This document shows, in pieces, positions 1-5,224 of a DNA stretch of 5,865 nt (position 1 is the first letter of the stretch; each line of letters opens with the position of its first letter). Source of the DNA: Pseudomonadota bacterium (GTDB taxonomy: Bacteria; Pseudomonadota; Alphaproteobacteria; Rhizobiales; Devosiaceae); contig JAEWHZ010000320.1 in assembly GCA_023387585.1 (NCBI GenBank), positions 1 to 5,865 on the forward strand, given 5' to 3'. The position numbers and the translations under genes were made by a program. The notes under the pieces were generated by a model. The model saw nothing but the letters and a program-made list of their open reading frames with translations. It searched no databases and was not told where the DNA came from.

Positions 1-475
1 CCATGCCGGCCGACATGGCGCCGTCGCCGATGACGGCGACGACGTTGCGCGGGCGGTTCTGGAGATCGCTCGCCACCGCCATGCCGAGGCCGGCGGAGAT
101 CGAGGTCGAGGAATGGCCGGCCCCGAACGGGTCGTATTCGCTCTCGGCGCGGCGGGTGAAGCCGGACAGGCCGCTTTTCTGGCGCAGGGTGCGGATGCGG
201 TCGCGCCGGCCGGTGAGGATCTTGTGCGGATAGGCCTGATGGCCGACATCCCAGATCAGCCGGTCATGCGGGGTGTCGAAGACGGCATGGATGGCGACGG
301 TCAATTCGACGACGCCCAGCCCGGCGCCGAGATGGCCGCCGGTGACCGAGACGGCGTCGATCATCTCGGTGCGCAATTCGTCGGCGAGCTGGCGCAAATC
401 CTCGCGCGGCATGGCGCGCAGATCGGCGGGCGAGGCGACGGTGTCGAGCAAAGGCGTTTCGGGCTTGTCGGCCAA
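1..475 (-). CDS. dxs: 1-deoxy-D-xylulose-5-phosphate synthase, N-terminal part (runs off left edge)
   Basis: This cytoplasmic thiamine-diphosphate enzyme condenses pyruvate with glyceraldehyde 3-phosphate, releasing CO2, to give 1-deoxy-D-xylulose 5-phosphate. That is the first step of the MEP isoprenoid pathway and also feeds thiamine and pyridoxal synthesis. The visible 158 codons read like the DXS N-terminus: TPLLDTV near residue 7, LRQLADELR (27-35), the SVTGGHLGAGLG block (43-54) with the catalytic-region His48, WDVGHQAYPHKILTGR (75-90), GAGHSSTSIS (118-127), and the start of the thiamine-diphosphate/Mg motif GDGAMSAGM (150-158). A full protein is about 620-640 residues, so roughly three quarters lie outside the window. 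I chose the TTG at 475-473 because it gives the usual family N-terminus and has GGAGGG eight bases upstream. The upstream ATG at 510-508 is out of frame, and the first in-frame ATG (codon 22) would cut into the conserved start. The gene has its own likely promoter. The family assignment is very secure. Confidence 0.96.
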   Translation of the reverse strand, partial: MADKPETPLLDTVASPADLRAMPREDLRQLADELRTEMIDAVSVTGGHLGAGLGVVELTVAIHAVFDTPHDRLIWDVGHQAYPHKILTGRRDRIRTLRQKSGLSGFTRRAESEYDPFGAGHSSTSISAGLGMAVASDLQNRPRNVVAVIGDGAMSAGM

Positions 476-483
476 GATCGTGT

Positions 484-489
484 CCCTCC
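484..489 (-). promoter_or_regulatory. Shine-Dalgarno site of dxs, supports the TTG start
   Basis: Read on the minus strand this is GGAGGG, a near-perfect anti-16S match, with exactly eight bases between it and the TTG at 475-473. It decides the start of dxs, because no in-frame ATG or GTG near it gives the known N-terminus. Confidence 0.85.
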
Positions 490-517
490 GGCGACCTCTT
501 CCGGGGCCATCGTGCCG

Positions 518-546
518 ATTCTAAGGAGCGGGGCCCGGCATTGCAA
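518..546 (-). promoter_or_regulatory. Putative sigma70-type promoter of dxs
   Basis: On the minus strand there is a -35-like TTGCAA (546-541), a 17-base spacer and a -10-like TAGAAT (523-518), matching consensus at four and five of six positions. Transcription would start near 511, leaving a leader of about 35 bases that contains the GGAGGG site. It lies in the gap after the DUF882 gene, so dxs can be expressed independently of the cell-wall genes. This is pattern matching only, but the spacing and position are good. Confidence 0.55.
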
Positions 547-558
547 CCGCGCCGGGCC
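532..558. repeat. Inverted repeat overlapping the dxs promoter
   Basis: GGCCCGG (532-538) and CCGGGCC (552-558) form a perfect 7-bp dyad with a 13-base centre. It covers the putative -35 hexamer (541-546) and part of the spacer. Because it lies upstream of the predicted transcription start, it would act as DNA, for example as an operator half-site pair, rather than as an RNA hairpin of dxs. GC-rich 7-bp dyads can occur by chance in this genome. Confidence 0.35.
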
Positions 559-633
559 GCGACTGCTGCGATGCGGCAACGCATTGGAGAATCTGGAGCA
601 TCTGCCGGCTCAGGGCGAGTCCGATAACATCCG

Positions 634-660
634 GAGCCGCCGTTTCGCCGGATTCGGCTC
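634..660 (-). terminator. Weak hairpin at the end of the DUF882 gene
   Basis: On the minus strand GAGCCG (660-655) can pair with CGGCTC (639-634), with a short CCG/CGG pairing inside. The hairpin overlaps the TGA stop of the MepK-like gene. There is no U-run after it, so it is at best a poor intrinsic terminator, perhaps an mRNA-stabilising 3' end. No better terminator is visible between this gene and dxs. Confidence 0.2.
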
Positions 661-2287
661 AGCGCGAGGCGACGGTGAACGGGGCGAAGCGGTCGGCCTG
701 CGGCTCGGGCGGGAAATGGCCCACGCCCATGCGCTCGGTGCCGGCGCCCATTTCCAGCGCCGGATCGAGATCGGCCAGGTCATGCTCGAAGATGGCGGCG
801 AAATGGGCCGTTTCGAAGCGCACCGGCCGCACCAGGGTCTGGGCGACATGGTCGAGATCGGGCGCGACCAGCTCGACATCGCGCGGCTGCATATGGGCGG
901 CGACGAACCCGGCCAGCGCCTGGGCCACCGGGGTGGGGCCGGGGCGGCCGTCGAGCGCGGCGAAGGTGTCGTCGAGCGTCGAGCTCTCCGCCGGCATGCC
1001 GGGCACGGGCCGGATGGAGCCGGTGGAGATCGGCGCGAGGCCGGCGAGGGCGGGGGTCGAGATCAGGCCGGGTGGGGCGCTGGCGACGGCGGGCGCCTCG
1101 CGGGCGATGATCATCTCGAGCGCGCGCTGGGCCTCGGCATCCTGGGGCAGGTTGGCATAGGCGGTGAGCTCGGCGGGCGGATTGGTCATGTGGATGCGCG
1201 GCGCCGGCACGGGGGGCGGATCGAGCGCGGCGATGGCCTGCATGGCGGTCTGGTCATCTTCGCCTGCGCTGCCGAGGCCGGACGGGCGCATGGCCGGGAC
1301 GGGGGCGATGGAGGCGACGGCGGTGACCATCTCCTCGGGCGCCAGCGGCGCGCTGCCGCTGGTCGAGAACGGCATCTGCTCGGTGGCGACGTCGGCGATG
1401 CTGGTGGTGGCGCCGAGATTGGCCGGGCGCGGGGCGGGCACCGGGGCGGTGCGGGCGGCGGCAAGCTGGGTGGTCGGCGCAGGAGCGGCGGCTGCGGGTG
1501 CCGGGGCTGCTGCGGCAGGCTGCGAGGCGGTGCGGTTATTGTTGCCGAACAGCATGTCCATCAGATTGCCGCCGGAGCCCGCGACCCGCGTGCCGGTGTC
1601 GGCGCCGCCGCAGGGCACGCGGCGGCAGCGGTTCCATTCGGCCTGGGCGAGCTGATAGCCCTGCTGGGATAGCGGGCGGCCGTCGCTGGGCACGTGCAAC
1701 GTGCGTCCGTCGGGGAAGATTTCCTGGAGCTGGGCGCGGGTCATGCGCGGCCAGGCGCGCACCGAGCCGGTGTCGAGATGGACGAAGGGCGAGCCGGAGC
1801 TCGGATAATAGCCGACGCCGCCGACCTGGATGCGCATGGCGGCGGCGCGCAGGCGGTTGAGCGGCACGCCGGGAATGAAGAAGTCGATGGCCTTGCCGCG
1901 CATGTGCTGCGAATTCTCGGCGACGCCGGAGGAGCTGGCGCGCAGCATGGCGTTGGTCGCCGGGGAGCGATAGGCGGAGACGACGTGGATCGGCTGGCTG
2001 CCGCCGACGTCGCGATAGACCTCCCACATCAGGTCGAACAGGGCCGGGTCCATATTGGCCGGCTCGTTGCGGCGCCAGTCGCGCAGGAACCGGTTGAGCT
2101 CGGCGATGCCGGACTGGACGTACTGGCCGTTGCGCTTGAAGGTGATGCGCGCGGTCTCGCGGGTGTGGGTGTAATAGAGATAGAGCGAGCGTTCGCTGGA
2201 GGCGGCCACGGGAACGGCCTGGGGCAGCAGGGACGTGATGATCAGGCAGGCGGCGATAAGCAGCCGCGCGAGTTCGACAGGCTTCAA
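659..2287 (-). CDS. DUF882 / MepK (YcbK)-type M15-like peptidoglycan endopeptidase with long C-terminal extension
   Basis: This is probably a secreted zinc peptidase acting on murein in the periplasm; E. coli MepK (YcbK) of this family cleaves 3-3 mDAP-mDAP cross-links. Numbering from the TTG at 2287, the 542-residue protein begins with a signal peptide (Lys2, Arg8, hydrophobic 9-21, likely cleavage near VPVAA, 25-29). The DUF882 domain spans about 32-216: SLYLYYTHTRE, SAYRSP (104-109), SQHMRGKAIDFFIPG with likely Zn ligands His128 and Asp135, VGGVGYYP, and FVHLD with His170 and Asp172. From about 255 onward it is Ala/Pro-rich with repeated PVPA-x-R blocks, ending in a more ordinary segment (about 448-542) I cannot assign. 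MepK itself is about 180 residues, so two thirds of this protein is extra. The frame stays open to a GTG at 2413, but those 42 codons use rare TTA, AGA and AGG and place the hydrophobic segment about 50 residues in; TTG gives a normal signal peptide. The Cys at 14 is too early for a convincing lipobox. The gene lies downstream of an L,D-transpeptidase. Confidence 0.88.
   Translation of the reverse strand: MKPVELARLLIAACLIITSLLPQAVPVAASSERSLYLYYTHTRETARITFKRNGQYVQSGIAELNRFLRDWRRNEPANMDPALFDLMWEVYRDVGGSQPIHVVSAYRSPATNAMLRASSSGVAENSQHMRGKAIDFFIPGVPLNRLRAAAMRIQVGGVGYYPSSGSPFVHLDTGSVRAWPRMTRAQLQEIFPDGRTLHVPSDGRPLSQQGYQLAQAEWNRCRRVPCGGADTGTRVAGSGGNLMDMLFGNNNRTASQPAAAAPAPAAAAPAPTTQLAAARTAPVPAPRPANLGATTSIADVATEQMPFSTSGSAPLAPEEMVTAVASIAPVPAMRPSGLGSAGEDDQTAMQAIAALDPPPVPAPRIHMTNPPAELTAYANLPQDAEAQRALEMIIAREAPAVASAPPGLISTPALAGLAPISTGSIRPVPGMPAESSTLDDTFAALDGRPGPTPVAQALAGFVAAHMQPRDVELVAPDLDHVAQTLVRPVRFETAHFAAIFEHDLADLDPALEMGAGTERMGVGHFPPEPQADRFAPFTVASR
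992..1522 (-). repeat. Coding low-complexity Ala/Pro tract with PVPA-x-R repeats
   Basis: Inside the MepK-like gene, the segment at 1424-1522 encodes an almost pure Ala/Pro run. It is followed by spaced copies of a short motif: VPAPRP (1424-1441), VPAMRP (1283-1300), VPAPRI (1193-1210) and a looser PVPGMP (992-1009). The copies are about 30 to 65 residues apart. The composition suggests a flexible periplasmic linker that could reach through or bind the cell wall; this is inference from composition only. Confidence 0.6.
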
Positions 2288-2316
2288 AATCCCGGTCCCC
2301 GTTACGCTTCGGTCGG

Positions 2317-2334
2317 CGATCCGAACACGGATCG
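2317..2334. repeat. Perfect dyad in the leader of the MepK-like gene
   Basis: CGATCCG (2317-2323) and CGGATCG (2328-2334) form a 7-bp perfect inverted repeat around a 4-base centre, about 30 bases upstream of the TTG start at 2287. If transcription starts near 2411 it would be an RNA hairpin in the 5' leader; otherwise it could be an operator. It lies in the stretch that would be coding only if the GTG at 2413 were used. Confidence 0.45.
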
Positions 2335-2417
2335 GCGACAGTCTGGCGCAAACCTGCTCAAAACCCGTTAACGCTAAGAAAGCGTCGATGGCCCTGAGCG
2401 TTTCCCTCGACACGGAC

Positions 2418-2445
2418 AGTTTAGGTGAAAACCCGGCCGAACCAA
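2418..2445 (-). promoter_or_regulatory. Possible promoter upstream of the MepK-like gene
   Basis: On the minus strand TTGGTT (2445-2440), a 16-base spacer and TAAACT (2423-2418) resemble a weak sigma70 promoter. Just upstream is an AT-rich patch (2450-2460), unusual in this GC-rich window and reminiscent of an UP element. If real, it gives a leader of about 124 bases before the TTG start and lets the hydrolase be made independently of the transpeptidase. Matches are only three and four of six. Confidence 0.3.
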
Positions 2446-2483
2446 GGCGAAATTTTTAACGAAACCCTACCGCGGCCCGGCTT

Positions 2484-4145
2484 TCAGAGGCCCATCAGCG
2501 CGATGAGCCTTTCGTTGTGGCCATAGAGGTCGCCGAAGGATTGCAGATTGCCGGCCTCGTCGACGCGCACGGTGAAATAGGTGAGGTGCACGGGGATCTG
2601 GCGCTCGGGGTTGACCCAGCGCTCGGAGGGGCCGAACAGGCCTTCGAGCGAGGCGCGGCTGATGTTGGATTCGTGGGCGGTCAGCGCCTCGGCGAACTCC
2701 ATGGGGTTCTCGACGCGCACGCAGCCATGGCTGAAGGCGCGCGCATCGCGCGAGAACAGGCCCCGGGACGGGGTGTCGTGCAGATAGACGTCGTGCTTGT
2801 TGGGGAACAGGAACTTGATCTGGCCCAGCGCATTGCCCGGCCCCGGGCGCTGGCGCACGCGGAAGGGGAAGCTGGAGGCGGCGGCGACGGCGCCCCAGTT
2901 GACCGAGGCGGCGCTGACCACCGAGCCGCCATAGAGCAGTTCCATATTCTGGCGGCCCAGATAGTCCGGATTGCGCATCACGGCCGGGGCGATCTCGCCG
3001 CGGATGATCGAGTTGGGCACGTTCCAATAGGGATTGACGACGATGTGGCGGATATTGTCGGAGAATACCGGCGTCTGGTTGCGCGCGGTGCCGACGACGA
3101 CGCGGGTGGTGTAGGCCTGCCGGCCGCCATCGTTGATGAACAGGCGGTATTCGGGGATGTTGACGACGACGTTGAAGCTGCCGAGATCCGTCGGCATCCA
3201 GCGCCAGCGCTCCATATTGGCAAGGATGTCGGCGCGGCTGGTGGGCAGGCCGCCATTGAGCGCGGTTATGGTCGCGGGGCCGATGACGCCGTCGGGGTCG
3301 AGCCCGGCATCGCGCTGGAACTGCTTGACCGCCTCGAGGGTCATGGTGTCGTAGACGGTGGGGTCCAGCGCGGCGACGAGGGCGAGGCGCTCGCGGATAG
3401 CGGGCAGGCGCGGATCGGAACTGCCGGGGCGGATCAGCGCGCCGCCGGCGATCGGCGCGGGGCGGGCGGCTCCGGCATCGTCATAGCGGGCCAGCGCCGC
3501 CTTGAGGGCGTGGAATTCGGGATGCTGGGGCTCGAGCCGGGCGAAGATCGCGGCCGGATCGTCGCTGCGCGCCAGCTCGAGCAACAGCGCCGCCTCGTCG
3601 ATGGGTTTCGGCTGAACGTCGATGAAATCCGACACGTCCTGCGGGCGGATGCGGCCGGTGTGGATATGGGTGGCGTAGCGCAGCGCCGCCGCCGAAAAGG
3701 CGGTTTCGAGGGCGGCGAGACGCGCCGGATCGGTGCCGGCCAGCGCCGGGTCGAGATCGGGGGTGAGATAGTCCTCGGGGCGCAGGCCCTCGCGGCCGGC
3801 GGCGCGGAACAGCTCGATGATGGTGCCGGCCCTGTCGGAAAAGCTCACCTGGCCGGCGGCGGTCGGCTCGAGCCAGATGGGCTCGAAATGGCGCTCGCCG
3901 TAGAAATAGTAGAGCTGGCGGGCCTCGTCGGCGGCGGCGCCGGTGCGCGCAGCCGTCATGCGCGTCAAAAGGCCCGCGCGGATGGTGGCGGCCAGATCGG
4001 TGCGGGCCGGGGCGATGACGATGCGCTGAGAGGTGAGGCTGGCGACCTCGATGGGCGGCGACTGGCCGAAGGAAGGCTGGCCGAATGCCAGACCGGCGAG
4101 GACGAGGCCGAGACCAAAACCAAGACCCAAAGTCGAAATTTTCAT
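2484..4145 (-). CDS. L,D-transpeptidase of the YcbB/LdtD type (scaffold, peptidoglycan-binding and YkuD domains)
   Basis: This periplasmic enzyme is expected to form 3-3 (mDAP-mDAP) peptide cross-links in peptidoglycan, using a tetrapeptide donor and a Cys acyl-enzyme. Numbering from the ATG at 4145 gives 553 residues, near the 615 of E. coli LdtD. Order: signal peptide (Lys2, hydrophobic 5-22, cleavage after about 28); an LdtD-type scaffold domain (about 55-225) with YYFYGERHFEPIWLE and GLRPEDYLTPDL; a PG_binding_1 domain (about 248-298) with VKQFQRDAGL and DGVIGPATITALN; and the YkuD catalytic domain (about 322-490) ending in HDTP (456-459) and SHGCVR (472-477), so His473 and Cys475 are present. 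After this come NPMEFAEAL and a short C-terminal segment. A GTG two codons earlier (4151) is possible, but ATG is better placed: GGGG (4154-4151) sits five bases upstream and the signal peptide starts MKIS. No strong terminator follows, and a MepK-like hydrolase gene comes next, about 196 bases downstream. Confidence 0.95.
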   Translation of the reverse strand: MKISTLGLGFGLGLVLAGLAFGQPSFGQSPPIEVASLTSQRIVIAPARTDLAATIRAGLLTRMTAARTGAAADEARQLYYFYGERHFEPIWLEPTAAGQVSFSDRAGTIIELFRAAGREGLRPEDYLTPDLDPALAGTDPARLAALETAFSAAALRYATHIHTGRIRPQDVSDFIDVQPKPIDEAALLLELARSDDPAAIFARLEPQHPEFHALKAALARYDDAGAARPAPIAGGALIRPGSSDPRLPAIRERLALVAALDPTVYDTMTLEAVKQFQRDAGLDPDGVIGPATITALNGGLPTSRADILANMERWRWMPTDLGSFNVVVNIPEYRLFINDGGRQAYTTRVVVGTARNQTPVFSDNIRHIVVNPYWNVPNSIIRGEIAPAVMRNPDYLGRQNMELLYGGSVVSAASVNWGAVAAASSFPFRVRQRPGPGNALGQIKFLFPNKHDVYLHDTPSRGLFSRDARAFSHGCVRVENPMEFAEALTAHESNISRASLEGLFGPSERWVNPERQIPVHLTYFTVRVDEAGNLQSFGDLYGHNERLIALMGL

Positions 4146-4214
4146 GTCCACCCCGATCCGGACGACGCAGCGCCCGGAAGGTTAAGCCTTTGTCCTGTCA
4201 CGTTTCCGATCCCC

Positions 4215-4273
4215 GGATCAGGTCCGAGGAGCAAAAGTGGGAGCCACTTTTGCTGGAAACGCTTCGGATGATT
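4215..4273. repeat. Long interrupted palindrome, probable dispersed intergenic repeat
   Basis: The core is a perfect 11-bp stem, AGCAAAAGTGG (4230-4240) and CCACTTTTGCT (4244-4254), around GAG. Outer arms also pair: TCCGA (4223-4227) with TCGGA (4264-4268), and ATCA (4217-4220) with TGAT (4269-4272). From memory, palindromes built on AAAGTGG...CCACTTT between TCCGGA-like arms are frequent intergenic repeats in Hyphomicrobiales genomes, comparable to REP elements. It sits in the upstream region of the L,D-transpeptidase gene and has no T-run, so it is not a standard terminator. It may form a hairpin in the leader mRNA. Confidence 0.75.
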
Positions 4274-4283
4274 CCAGCATCCA

Positions 4284-4316
4284 GTTAAGGCTGAGTTCTA
4301 CTCTTGAAGCCTTAAC
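4284..4316. repeat. GTTAAGGC dyad upstream of the L,D-transpeptidase gene, possible operator
   Basis: GTTAAGGC (4284-4291) and GCCTTAAC (4309-4316) are perfect 8-bp inverted repeats around a 17-base centre, 25 bp centre to centre. A related GGTTAAGCC lies at 4180-4188, nearer the gene. On the minus strand the centre contains TAGAAC (4300-4295), which with TTGTTG (4324-4319) and an 18-base spacer could be a weak promoter for the transpeptidase gene. A dyad flanking a -10 element would suit a repressor, but the promoter match is poor. Confidence 0.4.
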
Positions 4317-4369
4317 GGCAACAATCGCTCGCGAGAGTGTGAAAGCGCGCTGTTGCACCGCCGCAACGC

Positions 4370-4393
4370 AAAAGCGCCCCCGGAGGGGCGCTT
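4370..4393 (-). terminator. Rho-independent terminator of the dehydratase/RraA transcript
   Basis: On the minus strand AAGCGCCCC (4393-4385), loop TCCG and GGGGCGCTT (4380-4372) form a perfect 9-bp GC-rich hairpin whose 3' side runs into TTTT (4373-4370). It begins 33 bases after the TGA stop of the RraA-family gene, as expected for an intrinsic terminator. It separates the sugar-acid genes from the cell-wall genes. Confidence 0.85.
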
Positions 4394-4426
4394 CGCGAAG
4401 GCTCTGGGTGGGCTGAGCTCGACGGA

Positions 4427-5194
4427 TCAGCGCACGATGGGCGAGGGCGGCAGGCCCTGGGCGGCGCGCCAGGCGTCGTATTCGTCCTGGGCGTCGAGCT
4501 GGAGCGGATAATAGCGCTGCAGCGATTCGCCGGCCATCAGCTTCTCGCGCGAGAAGACCTCCCACTCGGCGTGCTTCTTGGAGTTGTCGATCACCGCCTC
4601 GGCCATGGACTGGGGCAGGACGATCACGCCGTCATCGTCGGCCATGATGATGTCGCCGGGGATGACGGTGACGCCGCCGCAGGCGATCGGCACGTTGACG
4701 GCGTTGGGGTAGATGGTGGTCTGGACATGGTAGTTGGGCGTCCAGCCGCGCAGCCACAGCGCCAGGTCGAGCTTTTCGACATTGGGGCGGTCGCGCATCA
4801 CGCCGTCGATGACGATGCCGGCGCCGCCGCGGCCGCGGAAATAGGTCGACATCATGTCGCCGAAGACGCCCGAGCTCATGTCGCCGCGCGCATCGACCAC
4901 GACCACGTCACCGGCTTCCACCTGGTAGAGGACGTGGCGGTGCAGCTGGGTCTCGGGGTCGGCATACTCGCCTTCCGAAAACAGGTCCGGGCGCTGGGGC
5001 AGGAACTGCAGCGTCAGCGCCGGGCCGACGATCGACTTGCCGTGGCTCTGCGGCAGCGGGCCGAGCATGTGCGGGTTGCGAAAGCCCATATGGCCGAGGG
5101 TGCCGGCGACGGTGGCCGTGCCGATGTCCTTGAGCGCCTCGATGATGTCCTTGGACGGACGGTTGATGGTGGGGATTTTGGGGATGTCGACCAT
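4427..5194 (-). CDS. RraA-family protein, probable class II pyruvate aldolase / oxaloacetate decarboxylase-like enzyme
   Basis: This 255-residue cytoplasmic protein belongs to the RraA / HMG-CHA aldolase fold. That family includes the RNase E inhibitor RraA and divalent-metal-dependent aldolases that release pyruvate from 4-hydroxy-2-keto acids. Seen: TATVAGTLGHMGFRN (26-40), a conserved-looking VEAGDVVVVDARGDMSSGVFGD (92-113), the RGRGGAGIVIDGVMRD block (120-135), and GGVTVIPGDIIMADDDGVIVLP (173-194). Asp113, then exactly 20 residues, then Arg134-Asp135 matches the D-X20-R-D catalytic signature of the aldolases, with Glu140 after it. At 255 residues it is well beyond E. coli RraA (about 160) and slightly longer than HMG/CHA aldolase; the extra is an insert around 68-90 and a C-terminal tail (208-255). 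The ATG has GGAG eight bases upstream (5206-5203). It follows the dehydratase stop by 30 bases, so the two are probably co-transcribed, which favours an enzyme over an RNase regulator. The substrate is not known. Confidence 0.9.
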   Translation of the reverse strand: MVDIPKIPTINRPSKDIIEALKDIGTATVAGTLGHMGFRNPHMLGPLPQSHGKSIVGPALTLQFLPQRPDLFSEGEYADPETQLHRHVLYQVEAGDVVVVDARGDMSSGVFGDMMSTYFRGRGGAGIVIDGVMRDRPNVEKLDLALWLRGWTPNYHVQTTIYPNAVNVPIACGGVTVIPGDIIMADDDGVIVLPQSMAEAVIDNSKKHAEWEVFSREKLMAGESLQRYYPLQLDAQDEYDAWRAAQGLPPSPIVR

Positions 5195-5224
5195 GTTCTC
5201 AACTCCAATATGTCGCGATTCCGG

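Noticed and set aside
264..584. Two minus-strand frames (264-584 and 361-579) across the dxs start, considered as a small gene such as xseB
   Set aside because: They are out of frame with dxs, overlap its conserved N-terminus and show no XseB-like sequence. The free gap between 476 and 658 is too short for xseB.
113..1672. A 519-codon plus-strand open frame opposite dxs and the MepK-like gene
   Set aside because: It is antisense to two recognisable genes and crosses the gap between them. Its translation is Gly/Arg/Ala-rich without any domain, as expected when high-GC codons are read on the opposite strand.
1536..2351. A 271-codon minus-strand frame overlapping the MepK-like gene in another register
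   Set aside because: It is an Arg/Pro/Ala-rich frame-shifted reading of the same strand. The DUF882 motifs are all in the other frame, which continues without interruption, so there is no frameshift.
2460..2486. A possible terminator directly after the L,D-transpeptidase stop
   Set aside because: Pairing of GAAAGCC with GGGTTTC on the minus strand has a central mismatch and a weak loop, with no U-run at the right place. I do not call it.
2467..3027. A 186-codon minus-strand frame over the catalytic end of the L,D-transpeptidase gene
   Set aside because: It is an out-of-frame shadow. The HDTP and SHGCVR motifs lie in the long frame, and the shadow contains only Arg/Pro/Ala-rich text.
2517..4271. 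A 584-codon plus-strand open frame opposite the L,D-transpeptidase gene
   Set aside because: The minus strand encodes a complete, well-motifed enzyme. The plus-strand product is low in complexity, shows no domain, and runs on into the intergenic palindrome.
4391..4400. Perfect palindrome CTTCGCGAAG beside the terminator
   Set aside because: It is short, overlaps the terminator stem, and such GC-rich palindromes are expected by chance in this composition.
4218..4565. A 115-codon minus-strand frame spanning the end of the RraA-family gene, the terminator and the palindrome
   Set aside because: It reads out of frame through a real gene, an intrinsic terminator and a repeat, and has no recognisable protein features.
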